From Nephrocerus scutellatus (taxonomy: Eukaryota > Arthropoda > Insecta > Diptera > Pipunculidae), in contig OX352762.1 of NCBI GenBank assembly GCA_947095585.1, forward strand, positions 28,558,669 to 28,622,668: DNA of 64,000 nt. The letters are read 5' to 3'. A program made the translations under genes and the position numbers. The notes beneath the pieces are model-generated. The model was not told where the DNA came from, did no database searches, and saw nothing but the letters and a program-made list of their open reading frames with translations. Position 1 is the first letter of the stretch. The number at the start of each line of letters is the position of its first letter. Of this stretch, positions 1 to 11,090 are shown piece after piece.

Positions 1-112
1 GAAAAGATGTTGCTTTTGTTTGGTTACATCACCGCACGGATATTTTCGAATATTTGTAGGTAGTTGAACAAATGGAAAATAATTTCGATAATTTCCCATA
101 AAGAATAAATTA

Positions 113-340
113 ACTCGTTGTTTCCATTTTAAATAACAATAATGCTATAGTAAAATAATTTGCTTGTGTGCGTGTACAGGTATACGGGCTTCAAATAATG
201 CTACAATAAATGAGAGCCGAATTGAAAGGAAAATGCTGTAGGAGTATTTTAGCATTATTTGAAGACCGTATACGTGTACACGCACCTAAGCAAATTATTT
301 TATTGTATCATTATTGTTATTTGAAATGGAAACAACGAGT
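113..340. repeat. Long imperfect inverted repeat (foldback/MITE-like)
   Basis: A left arm of about 90 bp (113 to about 203) is repeated in reverse complement at about 250-340, around a spacer of about 45 bp. The arm tips read ACTCGTTGTTTCCATTT and its complement, and the outer flanks TAA/TAA may be a short target duplication. No coding potential. It resembles a non-autonomous foldback element. A pre-miRNA is unlikely because the stem is about 90 bp. Confidence 0.7.
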
Positions 341-1020
341 AAGATCTGATATTCATTCATTTTGCTGACAGAAATGATTGAATCCAAACAACGATTTTGG
401 ATTTGGAAGACAAGGCGAAAACTATCCACAAAGAGAGTCGACGTGAGTGGCCAGTGTTGTTGGCTATCCTATAAGTTGACATATAATTATCAAAAATCCC
501 AAATCCACAAAGACAATAGTCAAAGCTAAGCTAATCACACTTCCATATAAAGATCGAATTGCACACTTCAGCAATCTTGTGTACATTATAAAAAAATGAA
601 TCTGTTAGTCGTTCCTTTTATTTCAATAATAAACAATTGTGTTATTTATGGTTCAGATTTTTGTACCAGTTTACAAATTTATTAACCTTTCGTACACATT
701 CTGTTTTAGTTGGGAGGTTTTATTCACCTCAAGGTTTGTAAGTTTTTTATGTGTTTTTAAAATTTTCGATAAAACTACAACAACAAAAGCAAGACTTCTA
801 GTACGTATAGAATTTTTTTTGTTTAAAAATTAATGTAAATACTGACCAGTCAACTTTGGGGCCGCACTACACATTAAAGTTAACTACATATATTATTAAT
901 TTGCTCTAATGAAATCACCTTTGTTAGTTCGTTGAATTATTAAGCTACTTTGCTAGTTTTAAATTCTAGTTATAGTTCATGTAATTCACAACTAGTTTAT
1001 GAAAATTATCAGCACTACCC

Positions 1021-1078
1021 GAATTCAAACCCGGATCTTTGGCGCCCTAGTACGATGTGCTACCGATCATGCCAAATT
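1021..1078 (-). repeat. tRNA-like fragment, probable SINE head
   Basis: On the minus strand this block has a box A-like TGGCATGATCGGTAGC followed about 35 bases later by a box B-like GGGTTTGAATTC, spaced as in a tRNA. The ends do not pair into an acceptor stem, so it is not a working tRNA gene. A tRNA-derived SINE or tRNA relic is the likely source. Confidence 0.5.
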
Positions 1079-1189
1079 ACTCTCTGAAATTCTAAGGTTT
1101 ATATTCGATCACATTAAAAGCGTTTGTGAATCAGCTTAAAGCCATTCAATTCTTGTAAATAAAAAAAAATAAAAAGATTAATGAGATTC

Positions 1190-1257
1190 GAACCCCAGAT
1201 CCTTATGTTGGCAGCCAAACAAGCTATGCGTTATACGTTATACCAAACAACTCACTG
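1190..1257 (-). repeat. tRNA-like fragment, probable SINE head
   Basis: The minus strand carries a good box B-like GGGGTTCGAATCTC and, upstream, a weak box A region around TTTGGTATAACG. It lies about 110 bp from the block at 1021-1078 in the same orientation. No closed acceptor stem is visible, so I call it a tRNA-derived repeat and not a tRNA gene. Confidence 0.45.
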
Positions 1258-1911
1258 CACCGTTCTTGAGTGAGCTTAGGTATATTATTAATATAGGATG
1301 GAATATAAGAAAGAAGAAAAATTATAGATATACATATATGTAAATAGATTACGAGTAGTAGACGGGAAATAAAAGATAATAATTTGTAAACGGGTAGAAG
1401 TAGCGAAACCAATTTTAGTAGATTCTTGATTATATGAACTAAATAATGTAAGGCAAGTTTATATAACCGAAGGAATGCAAAATAAGTGTACGAGACAATA
1501 TTTTCAAACTTAATTGCATTGAATGCAAGTTAAAAAGTGTAGATGTTTGAATAAAGATACATTTTGTACTGTACAGACACGAATTCCGTTTGCATGGATA
1601 CATTCATCATACATTTTCATGTGAACTAGTGTATAGGTTGATAGAATCGAGTTTCGAGATATTTATTCATATATATAATGAAAAGTTCATATAATCTAAA
1701 ATCTACTGTATTTTCGATTTGTTTTTATTTTCTCTGCTCAAGGCGGTCTTAGCAAAAAGAATGATACGAAAAACATACTCGTACCTATGTAAAGGGGTTT
1801 TCCATGGGGACAAAACAATTTTGTGTTTTAATAAAAACGCACCCTTAATTTTTTTTAAGATCTGTCCATGTCAAAACTTCAGTCAAGGCTTACATTTTTA
1901 TCAATATTAAG

Positions 1912-2250
1912 TTCACGAACGAGCAACGTTTGGAAAATTTCTTCAGAAATTCAAAGTCGGTGGTCGATCTTTAAGAGCGCTTTCTTCTATTTTCGGTTGT
2001 AATAATCGTCTCACCAGACCGGCTGTACGTGCTATTGTGGATAAAATAGCGTCAACATAATTACTATTGAATGTTCCTGTGCACGTGATTCAACGCACCG
2101 GGCGGAGTACCGTAAATATTGCAGCAGTAAGTGCTTCAGTTTAGTTTACAGGAATTGGGAATATCTCAGTCCACATTGTGGCAAATTTTGAGACGCTTGA
2201 TCATTTGAAGCGTCCAAACTTATGTTGTGTTCTGTCCTTATTAAAAAACC
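1912..2250 (+). pseudogene. Mariner-like transposase N-terminal relic
   Basis: Broken frames encode pieces matching the N-terminal half of the mariner-like transposase seen intact at about 27092-27380. These include a helix-turn-helix segment with FGCNNRLTRPAVRAIVDKI, then RSTVNIAAVSAS, then QSTLWQILRRL. At least two frameshifts and stops separate them, and no DDE/D catalytic half follows. It is a decayed, 3'-truncated copy of a related element; I found no terminal inverted repeats. Confidence 0.65.
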
Positions 2251-3778
2251 CTTAACCATCTATCACATCGGGAAGCAAAGTTTTGGCAAATTTACTCCAA
2301 ACCCTGTTTATTCTTAATCTATACTTCCACACTGTCTGTCTGTCTGTCTTTTACCTTTTCACGGCTAAACGGCTAAACCGATTTGGCTTATTTTTTTAAA
2401 TGTTCGTAATAGTCCGAAGATGATTATAGGAATTCGGGAAAAACTTGGAATATTCGGGAAAAACTGAAAAAAATCCGTCTTCCATGGGATTTATGTATGA
2501 ACTCGCAAGCATAACTCACGATTCAAACACGTTTTAGGCTACAATTTTGAGTCAGTGGCGGGTAGATGGGTGTGCGGCTCAGTGGAGGAATGGTCAGTTT
2601 GGTTGTGTCAGTAGGGTGTGAGGAGCAGCCGGACAACGTCTGTTATTTTAGCTTTTGGTGCGTCTAAACGGTGTCTTGTGGGTGGGGGTTGGTGGGTCTC
2701 GGGTAACGACGGGGTTAACAACTAGTATTATACAGGGTGTCGCCGGGTTACCCAAAAATACTAAAAATGGAATAACTTTTGAACCATTCGATAAAACTTA
2801 ATTTGGCTATTTTAGTTGGAAATTTCCTCCGCTATCACCCTGCTTCGTTTGTACCACGAATTCTGGGACAGCATGTATATCAATTATGGACCATGTATTG
2901 AGTGAGAGCGCTCGAGATGTTATTGTCTCTTACACTTACCATCCATCACAAATATAATAAACAAAAGCGGCCTAATTTAGGTAGATACCGACTTCACCTA
3001 CCTACCTACCTATTATCAGAAAAAGTATTCCAACATTTCGTTCGTTACCTGTGTTTCGGTCAATGTGCTCTTACCTGTTATCTTTGCGCGAATATAACTA
3101 CAAACTGACAGTAAGTAATAATTATGCGCCTACTTCAGCGTCTCCATTTATTAAGTATTTTAATAAGAACTCAATAAAAGAAACACTTGAAAGGAATCCG
3201 TCGGTTAATCTTTATTTCATATGGCTCTACTTTAAGGCGTATTGGCTGTAGGTTTTGGGTAACTATGTGTTAACAAAAAACTGAATAGTATTATAAACCA
3301 AACACCAATAACAATTATGCGTTCCAAATGTATAAAAGCAAAAAGCGTCATTTGTATGCACTGCAATTTGGCTTGTCGATTCGTGGCAATCTCTCAGCCT
3401 CAGCATAATCACATGCATGCATACAAACCCATTGACCTCAGTGATATCATCGCGATGGTAGTTTTTAGTTTGTTTGCAAGTTCTTCTCTTCGCTTTCCTT
3501 AGGTATCGGTTTGTTTTGTTGTTGTTTTGTTTTGTTAAATACAGGAGTGTGCGAAACATATAAATGCTAATTTTTTTATAAAACATATCGCAGCGTAGCA
3601 CTGCCCGAAAGAGCGAAGAGAATTTTAATTTTACAAACATATGGGTATACACCCTCCCTCTCTCTTCCTTATTTAATCTCTTTTGTTATTCTTATTGTTT
3701 CAAGTTTCAAGCGGTCGAAGCCCCAACAAACGAAGTTGTAGCTTGCTGTTTGCCGCTTCGAAGTGGCGGGGCCTCATA
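2251..3778. other. Non-coding stretch with repeat-like signatures
   Basis: A short GTCT tetranucleotide run lies at about 2331-2351, followed by a twice-repeated ACGGCTAAACGGCTAAACCG motif. A TATACAGGGTGTCGCC motif near 2731, of a type common at insect transposon ends, is also present. No gene is supportable. The minus-strand frame at 3263-3652 (129 codons) has no recognisable domain. Confidence 0.4.
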
Positions 3779-4086
3779 CACTGCGGTTGACTAGATTAGA
3801 AGCAGGCAATTTACAAAAAAATAATATTTCCCCGGTTAAATGGCAGTAAGAGAAAAAAATTGTAAAAGAATCAGTGGTTCATGCTGAATGCAATGGTGAA
3901 TTCTAAAATTTTAGGAAAACAAGCTAACGGTAGTTTTAAAGTTTAAAGTAAGTTTAACTCAATGAGTCGGAATCGCATTCATTTAAATTGGTTCATACGA
4001 TTAGAAGCAGTCAAAGTACAATCGTTGTTAGTGAGGTGGCTTATTTTTTTTTTGTATAAAGGTTTTGCCATTTTTTTTTTTGAAAA

Positions 4087-4298
4087 TGGGTAAAACAAAT
4101 TGTTTGACATTGTCAGAGAAGGCAAAAATAGATGTTTATCATTTAGAAAGCTTGTCTAAGCGTGCTATCGCTTGCAAAATTGGCAATTATTTAAGGGATC
4201 CGAAAATTTACGGGAAAAATAACAAAGGAAAAGTTTCAACGGCACTTACAGAGAAGCAGCTGGTGTTACTGCAAGTAAATCTACCGTTCGTAGTGTGA
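4087..4298 (+). pseudogene. Tc3-like transposase, N-terminal part
   Basis: The frame begins MGKTNCLTLSEKAKIDVYHL and carries the Tc3-type bipartite DNA-binding start. A homeodomain-like helix-turn-helix (SLSKRAIACKIG) is followed by NYLRDPKIYGKNNKGK, matching the linker after the first helix-turn-helix in this family. It stops soon after ALTEKQ. The catalytic core does not follow in frame; part of it lies at 5228-5400. It sits inside the inverted repeats at 3779 and 5722. Confidence 0.75.
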
Positions 4299-4534
4299 TT
4301 CGTAGTGTCAAACACATCAAGTAAAAGTAATCAGGATTATCTGTAAGGGGTTAGGAATCTGCATGGGGCTGGGAAAAATTATTTTATACTTTTAAGTTCG
4401 TTTTAAAAACGTTGTAACGAAGTGTTTTTGTACACCTAAAACACTCCGTCACACACCGTGCGGCTAATATGTCTATAATACTATTGAACAGTACAGCTAA
4501 TATGTCTATATATGCTATTTGGACAATCACATGA

Positions 4535-4850
4535 TACAGTAGCTCAACCGAATAAGCGTCGGAATACAGAGCGTCCGTCTCACCGAATCACAGGTGCAAA
4601 TCCCCAGCGGGGTAAAATGAATGTGGTAAAATAAAACCAACGAATAGTGATCTGAATTATATAGAGCACATTCATAGGACCACCGACTACAGCCGCAACG
4701 TTCGTCCGAGGGTGGGTTCAAACAACCCACTAGAGAATTTGTTTTTGGCAATAAAACAAAAACACCATCATATCTTTTCAAGTAGTTTACTGCGACTGCA
4801 GCCTCTACTTAGCATAGTATTATCATTATTATTATTATTAAGAGTATTAT
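4535..4850 (+). repeat. Candidate tRNA-derived insert with TTA-rich tail
   Basis: This segment interrupts the Tc3-like element. It begins with a tRNA-like stretch containing a box B-like GGTGCAAATCCCC and ends in an ATTATTATTATTATTA tract at about 4829-4845, a SINE-like layout. A second tRNA-like block lies on the opposite strand at about 4915-4975 with box B-like CAGGGTTCGTTTCTC. No target duplication was identified. Confidence 0.3.
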
Positions 4851-5227
4851 TAAGTGTTAACTAGGAATAAGTTTGAAGTCTAATAAATAAAAAACCACAA
4901 AAAAATCTCTTAACTCTTCTTAACCGAGAAACGAACCCTGGGACCGACGAGCGTCACCCGATAAACAAAGGTTACATCGTTTTAAATTAAAAATGTATTT
5001 TTATTCAAATAATTATTTTCTTCTTTTTAGTGTTGATCGTAGGAATCTGCTCTGATCTGAGACAAATGCAAGCTCGCATTGATTTTTTTTTTATCTGTCA
5101 ATGCTTATCCAGTTTTGAGATATGTCTTAAGTTCCAAGTCTCTAGCTAGATGGGTATAGTAATTACAAAATCCACCCGAATCAGTTGGAATCAGTTTTTC
5201 CGAAAATCCACAATCTCTTTGGTCTAC

Positions 5228-5400
5228 TTTCATGGATTTTTCAACACGACAACAGTCCTATACACACATTTATATATTTGTGGAAAATGTCCGGGGCTGG
5301 CTCACACGAAAAGTGTACAATTGTGGAAAACAATACTATGACAAGGAAACGCTGATCGATGCAGTTAAACTTGCCTGGAATTAGATTTCACTCGATTACT
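5228..5400 (+). pseudogene. Tc3-like transposase, catalytic C-terminal relic
   Basis: Across two frames the segment reads like the end of a Tc3-like transposase. It has an FQHDNSPIHTS-like second catalytic aspartate block, then FVENVRGWLTRK, and finally AVKLAWN and ISLDYL. Frameshifts and stops interrupt it. The right inverted repeat follows about 300 bp downstream. Confidence 0.65.
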
Positions 5401-5724
5401 TGGTCTCATCGGACAACTACATTAAAAAGTAGTGAGTTTTTGAGGTTATCTTGAAGAAAGGTAAATTATTAAATTATTAAGAGTAAATAATTAGTAAAAA
5501 TTATATCTACAGTATGAATTTTAAATAAAAACTCTATTTTCATAAAAAAAGCTTCTAATGTACCGTTATCTTGTTCTGAAAAATTTTTAAAACTTGATTT
5601 TGTATTAACCACAAACTAATCTAACTTTTACCATAATTTTTTTTTCTTTCCTGACATATAACTGGAGAAATACCCATTTTATCTCCCAAAATTATGTGCT
5701 TCTAATCTAGTGAACCGCAGTGTA

Positions 5725-7571
5725 TGTTCGCAAGTCTGAATTCACCACCTCCACTTTCAATTCACTCAATGCGCGCATCCAGCACTTTGGATGCTATGCG
5801 TTATACCATACCATACCATATATATATATATAGATTTACACAGCTTAACATATGTATAAATGTTTATGTGGCTTTTATCGTAGCTATACAATAAGCTATA
5901 TTGATATGCTATATGTAACGCACGCAACCAAGCCCACAACCTACAACCCCCTTGCCCAAGAAAATTAACGATACTCCCAGTCTATTTGATTGCAAAACAG
6001 AGAACTCTGAATGTCCGGATTTAGTGTACAGCGAAGGCAAACTGGGCAGCATACGAATGTGAAAAAAGCTCCTGCGGTCGGCTTTTCGGTCGGTTCACAC
6101 CGAGAGGGTTAGCTTTGCACCGTTTCAGTCCAACGATGGTGTGGGGTGTGGTGTTTCGGTGGCTTGGTTGTCGAAAGCACGAGAACATTGTGTGTGGAAC
6201 GTCAGTCCAGTAAACCAACAACCAAGTAGCACACCAGCGACCAGCGAGAGTGAATTTTATTTTGTTTCGTCTGATTGGCCGTGCCCAAGAGAATCTGGTT
6301 TAACAGGCCTTTGGCTTTTCAACAGAGATGATGGCTTAGATCTTGGGTCTTTTCTCTAATTATTACAGTTTTTCATTTGTGTTAGTTAACTCGCAGTAAC
6401 TTCTTTCTCTCTCTTGGCTCTCATAAATAGATGTTCACAAAGCCCACTCTTTTCATAAAGGCATGAGAGTGTATAAGCAAATGACCGATAGACGAACGAC
6501 CAACTATATATATAACTACACGATTGCATACTACTTTTATTACGAGATAAATCATGTGGGCGATTACACAATACCTACTACTATACTCGCGTTCTCGCGT
6601 TTACGAGCCATCAACAATTCCGGTAAGTTATGCGAGGTATAGCAATATGCATAATACATAAGATTAAAACTGGAGAATATATTATTAGAGAGACAGAAAA
6701 CGGCAAATCCTTAGTATGATGACTCCGCTCTAATCGCTACTACAAGTGAATTCTGTGAATTACGAGTACATTGAACAATTGATTGAAACCGAAACCACGT
6801 GAAAACTGAAAACAACAAATCAAATAAAAACAAAGCAAATGTACACATGTAGGTACATTCATAAATAAGGAAATGATCAAAACTTAAGAGGAAAGAAAAA
6901 CAAAAGCAAATACAATTGGAACAATTTCAATTCCGCTGGCACAGATTATAGTGGGGCTTATATTATGTAAATATGTATATGTATACCGAGTTCTCACGAA
7001 TATATAACAGATGACTGTAGCATAACAAACATACACTGGTACACTACAAATGAAACTAACGAAATAGTTATGAAGTAGACGAAGGTGGTGAACTTAGTCC
7101 AAATTGTTTTTGTCGAGGAATGATTAAGGAGGGAGGTTTGGTTTATCGCACTTTGTTAGCAAAGAGCTCATATCAGTTTTTTTTTAATTCTTTCAGTCCT
7201 CCCGTCGTCGTGTCGTGCATACAGGAAAAGTGTTTGCGTGCGAAATTTAATGCATTTCGCTGCGCAATGGTTTGTTGGTTGGTTGGCTTACTCGTTGGTA
7301 TACGTACATATGATTGTACATTATGAAGGTGTGTCGCATGCATCGCGCGTTGTGGGTTGCATACCGAATGCGTACCGTTTGAAGCACAGGCGTGTTTTTC
7401 TAAAATAATTCAGCTTTTATTGCTATTACATGAATTGCTTCTTATAGCCTATTCTCAACAGGAAGACGACGATTAGAGTGCATTATGTGGGCAACCTAAT
7501 CGCATACATAAATTTGGTAACAGTGCTATTGTTGTGCTGTAATCGTGGCTACGTTTGTTGTTTATCACATA
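5725..7571. other. Non-coding stretch
   Basis: AT-rich, with an ATACC/TA simple-repeat run at about 5803-5832. The stretch 6000-6360 is less AT-rich and open in two short frames on opposite strands, but neither shows a domain or convincing splice context. I see no gene. Confidence 0.4.
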
Positions 7572-7907
7572 CAGTCATTGGCAAAATAATTATTTACACA
7601 GCAATGCTCGCACTCTATTCAACCAATTAAGATGCAGAACTTTTGAAATATGTAACAACAAATCAATGAAGACCTTTCATATTTTTAATCTTCGTAATTT
7701 TCTTTAACCAGTAAACAAAAAAAAAACTATTCAAATTTCAACAAGTAACTGTAAAAGTAATACAAAAGTAGTGGCACAATTATTTAAAGGCTATTTAAGA
7801 CTGCCTTGGGAAGGTAACGGTTCTAAATTTTTTTGATTAAATTACACTTGCCCAACTACTGCGATCATTTTGGCTTAGTCACTTCAGAAAAGTTCCCTTT
7901 CCCTTAA

Positions 7908-8037
7908 CAAAAGAGCGGCTATTGTTGTGGGTGGTGTTTCGGCAGTGGAACTTGCAAAAAAATACGGTTGCTGTCGGAAAACGGTTTATAATCAAATTTC
8001 AAAGAATGAATTAGAATTAGAGAATGTGGAAGTGTAA
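7908..8037 (+). pseudogene. Tc1-like transposase N-terminal helix-turn-helix
   Basis: The plus strand encodes KRAAIVVGG then VSAVELAKKYGCCRKTVYNQ, a helix-turn-helix of the type at the N terminus of Tc1/mariner transposases. The reading frame then ends and is cut by the insert at 8096. The catalytic part resumes at about 9040. Confidence 0.55.
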
Positions 8038-8095
8038 AAAATAAAACCGGGAAAGGCAGAAAAGAGTGACATCGAAAAGATAAGACATTAGAATT

Positions 8096-8857
8096 GTTGA
8101 AGTGAAACTTTTTTACGGAGGGGGCTACAATTTTCAATGCTCTGTTGTACACTTTTGTTACACTGTTATTGCTCTGTTGTACACATTACTATGTTGTTCA
8201 CTTTTGTTAATGTTATGCCTTGTTTTCTATAGTTTATATTTATATTTATATAACTATATACATATAAAATATAACTGTATATATTGGGATCTGGCTAATA
8301 TTATTATTATTATTATTATTTATTTCACATTTCTTATTCACATTAAGATAACAAAATCTTATAAATTAGTGACAACTTAAGTATTGACATATGAGAAAGA
8401 AACTTGAATCAGTTAAAAAAATGAGAGAGTAAAAGTAAAGATAAAATAACAATAAAAATAAAATTAAAATAAAGAGATAGAGACAAAGTTACAGAAAACA
8501 GTAGATTAATTATTGTTTACTTAAAAATAGTTTCTCAATTTCATTTTAAGTCCATTGGTGTTAACAATACTTCTAATGTAGCGCGTGGCAAAGTGTTCCA
8601 AAAGTCCATTGGTGTTAACAATACTACTAATGTGGCGTGTGGCAAAGTGTTCCATAAGCGAGCTGAATGTATAAAAAATTGACGTTCGAACGTCATAGAT
8701 GAGAAACGGGGTAGAATTAGTTGATTAGGAAGGTTAGGTTTGAGGAAGCTAATCTAATTTTTTCGTAAAGCTGTATAGGCTGATGAGAAAGAAAGATACT
8801 CGAAAAGAGACTTATTCAGTATTCGTAGTAAAAGCTTCAAAAAAGTTTCACTTCAAC
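8096..8857 (-). mobile_element. Insert bounded by 19-bp inverted repeats, carrying a non-LTR 3' end
   Basis: GTTGAAGTGAAACTTTTTT at 8096-8114 is repeated exactly in reverse complement at 8839-8857. The enclosed 760 bp splits the Tc1-like transposase. On the minus strand it contains the last part of a non-LTR reverse-transcriptase ORF (about 8530-8740) and, downstream, a TAA trinucleotide tail at about 8299-8322. The outer inverted repeat may belong to the host element or to a separate foldback unit. Confidence 0.5.
8530..8740 (-). pseudogene. Non-LTR retrotransposon ORF2 C-terminal tail with in-frame duplication
   Basis: Read on the minus strand, the segment gives FFIHSARLWNTLPHATLVV and ends in LKMKLRNYF then stop. 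This is the characteristic closing motif of CR1/Jockey-type ORF2 proteins (R-L-W-N-x-L-P followed by a basic F-K-x-x-L-x-x-Y). A 54-bp unit is duplicated in tandem (8549-8602 and 8603-8656), repeating 18 residues in frame. The rest of the ORF is missing. Confidence 0.6.
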
Positions 8858-9039
8858 TGCGCGTAAATGTTACACGCACTCTTTTTTTTCTTTCTTTCAA
8901 ATGTAACTAATGTAAAAGGATTCGAAATGTGAGAGAACCCTACGAGGAAGACTGAAGGAAAGTAAAATGAATGTCTACGTCGTCCAAAAAAATTAGCATA
9001 TTACACATAAAAACAAGAGTCTTTCTCAGGTTACAATTT

Positions 9040-9610
9040 GCTAAGGACCAAATTAATCATCCACCGGAGTTTTGAAGGAGTATTCTCTGGTTGAATGAAA
9101 CAGCTTGCTCTATGGATGGTATCTATGGTCGAAAATTGTATTGCTCCGATGCTAAAACAAAGGCTAAGCAATCCGTCACGAAACCCCCAAGGCATTCCAA
9201 AAGAGGCAAGATCATGATATGGGGTTGCATATCAAGCAGTGGTGTGGGACCACTTGTAAGGTGCTCCGATAATATGAACAGTTTGTGAGTTTATTCTACA
9301 ACAATGCAATGCACCGAAGCATACAGCCTGGAGCCCAAGTTTTAAAATGGCCCCCACAAAGTCCTGATCTTAACGTTATTGAAAATCATTGGCATATTGT
9401 GAAATCGAAAATTCCCGAAAACATTATCAGAACTGCAATCAAACCTCGAAGGAATTCATAACAGCTTGGAGTACCGTTCCAGCAGAACAACCCTGGGGTT
9501 TAATAGACTCGATGCCAAGATGCCACGCAGAAGTATTGCAGCAAAAGGAGGAAACAAAATTTATTTTACTTAATAATACTTTAAATAACCGTTTTCTTTG
9601 CTTCAAGTAG
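9040..9610 (+). pseudogene. Tc1-like transposase catalytic region (broken)
   Basis: Frames carry FAKDQINHPPEFW, then SMDGIYGRKLY, then KRGKIMIWGCIS and SGVGPL, the conserved middle of Tc1 transposases. A frameshifted SPDLNVIENHW follows, containing the final catalytic glutamate of the DDE triad. The tail reads ITAWSTVPAEQPWGLIDSMP, a typical C terminus. Deletions around 9290-9330 remove most of the block that normally holds the second aspartate. Confidence 0.75.
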
Positions 9611-9690
9611 TTAAAACAACAGAAAGTCGTGGTGGCATGGCTGCATCTCCTTCAAATTCATTCTTTTTATAAACAAATTTTCACTTCTTT

Positions 9691-10185
9691 TTAAATTCTC
9701 TATATTAACTTCGCGTGCCCGTGTGTTTGTGGGTTTGTGGCTTTGTGTGTCATGGAATCTTGCGATCAATTTTTAACCCACTTCCCATAGCCCGATTTTA
9801 TTGCACACATGTATATTTCCGGTGACAATACTTTCTATTAAAATTTCAGGCCCCTCGGACCTCGGGTTCGGGGGGCTCCCATACAAATATTTTAAAAAAT
9901 TTACCCGATTTTCTTAAAATTTTATACAAATGTGTATCTCCGACGGAAAACACCTTTTGTAAAAATTTTGGAGAGATCGGGCTCCTGGGTCGGGGGGGCA
10001 CCCATACAAATCTTAAGAAAAAAAAATTCTGATTTTCTTCAAATGTGTATCTTCACGCATGTGTATCTCCGACGGACAAAACTTTTTGTAAAATTTTTGA
10101 AGCGATCGGGCCCCGGGGTCGGGGGCTCCCATACAAATTTTTTTTTTTGAATTATGAATTTTTAACCCACTTCCTAAAGCCCGAC
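9691..10185 (+). repeat. Dispersed 120-bp-monomer repeat family, copy 1
   Basis: Starts TTAAATTCTCTATATTAACT and continues with ACTTCGCGTGCCCGTGTG, a TTTTTAACCCACTTCC segment, and then two or three degenerate units. Each unit contains GTGTATCTCCG, a GGGCCC-like GC-rich core, CTCCCATACAAA and CCGATTTTCTT. The same units recur at 13673, 15568, 24135, 47311, 53131 and 55226. No coding function is supported. Confidence 0.8.
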
Positions 10186-10439
10186 TGCCTGTTCATGGCA
10201 GCACTACGAGTTTGCGTCGCCATATTTTTAACTCGGCACTTACACGGTTGTTAATAATGTCATTATTTCTAATAATGAACGAAAACAGAAAATTTCGGTT
10301 TCCTGTCATTTCTCACGCATCAATATACATTACTCCGACATTTCACAAAGTTACCATGAATGTGCGTAATAGTATAAAAGTCGAATCGATTATGAACATT
10401 CCATTTCAATTGTATGTATGTTGTTTACTAATGTCTCTT

Positions 10440-10560
10440 TCCAATTGCACAAACCGTATCCGAAACCATACCCATAGGTTAGCTTTCACAGTGACAGAGT
10501 TTTCGAGGTAAACGAGGTGAGTACCCGATGTACCCGATTGCTGACGGGTAGCAAAGTAAC
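10440..10560 (-). repeat. Short dispersed motif shared with 13935 and 28340
   Basis: On the minus strand this reads AACCTATGGGTATGGTTTCG followed by GATACGG. Closely similar text occurs at 13935-14015 (plus) and 28340-28410 (minus), in each case next to a run like ACCNCGAAAACC. The adjacent CGGGTAGCAAAGT near 10544 also occurs in the gypsy LTR at about 29876. This suggests scattered LTR relics. Confidence 0.4.
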
Positions 10561-10989
10561 AATATAAGTTACAAAACAAAGGTACATAAAATCAAACCGT
10601 ACTCCGGGCACAGTTCGCAAATGCAACGTTAAACTGAAACCACGAGAGAGAAATCTTAGCTCACCCACAAATGAACCCAGCAAATGAAACGAGACATAAA
10701 TGTTTTATGCTTAATTCAACTTACTAACTTATTTACTGAATAATATTTTTATTGATTTCGTTTTTTGTTGTCGATATCAACTTACAGATAAAACAACAAG
10801 TTTTCACAATATTCTGTCATTTGGCGTTTTCATAAATAAGTTCAGAGCAGTCAAAGAGTTCTCAAGAAAAATGCTCGTGTTTCTTATTTGCTCAGAGTAT
10901 GAGCGTGCTCTAAATGCTCAGAATAAAATGAACTGAGCATTTTCAAATTTGACATCTGATGTCAAATGTCTCCTTCGATGATTTTCTAC

Positions 10990-11090
10990 TACAATAAAAA
11001 AAAAAAGACCCAGAATCGAGGGGTCCCATATCAATTTCTGCGATTAGAGAATTTAGATGAAAAATTTTAATTTTTATGGGTTGTTTTTTT
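10990..11090 (+). repeat. Right terminal part of the dispersed repeat family (copy 1b)
   Basis: Contains GCGATTAGAGAATTTA and ends ATTTTTATGGGTTGTTTTTTT, the right terminus seen in the other copies. It is separated from copy 1 by about 800 bp, which may be an insertion within one original element. Confidence 0.65.

Larger units (their letters stand above)
341..1911. other. Non-coding stretch with two tRNA-like fragments
   Basis: AT-rich sequence without a supportable gene. Apart from the tRNA-like blocks at 1021-1078 and 1190-1257, I see only short unsupported reading frames. Confidence 0.5.
3779..5722 (+). mobile_element. Tc3-like DNA transposon with intact terminal inverted repeats
   Basis: The ends are near-perfect inverted repeats of about 27 bp beginning CACTGCGGTTGACTAGATTA, each flanked by the TA dinucleotide expected for Tc1/mariner insertion (TA at 3777-3778 and 5723-5724). 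The inside holds the N-terminal and C-terminal parts of a Tc3-like transposase on the plus strand, separated by about 0.9 kb of unrelated sequence. The transposase is broken, so the element is not autonomous. Confidence 0.85.
7572..9690 (+). mobile_element. Tc1-like DNA transposon, 3' end lost and internally interrupted
   Basis: The left end CAGTCATTGGCAAAATAATT directly follows a TA (7570-7571) and resembles the start of Tc1/Bari-type inverted repeats. Inside are a helix-turn-helix segment at about 7908-8035 and the catalytic domain at about 9040-9610, split by an insert at 8096-8857. No matching right inverted repeat is visible: the sequence runs straight into a different dispersed repeat at 9691. 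Confidence 0.7.

Noticed and set aside
113..340. Pre-miRNA hairpin
   Set aside because: Arms of about 90 bp and terminal layout fit a foldback element better than a miRNA precursor of about 60-100 nt in total.
3263..3652. 129-codon minus-strand frame
   Set aside because: No domain, no splice context, composition of translated AT-rich DNA; an overlapping opposite frame is also open.
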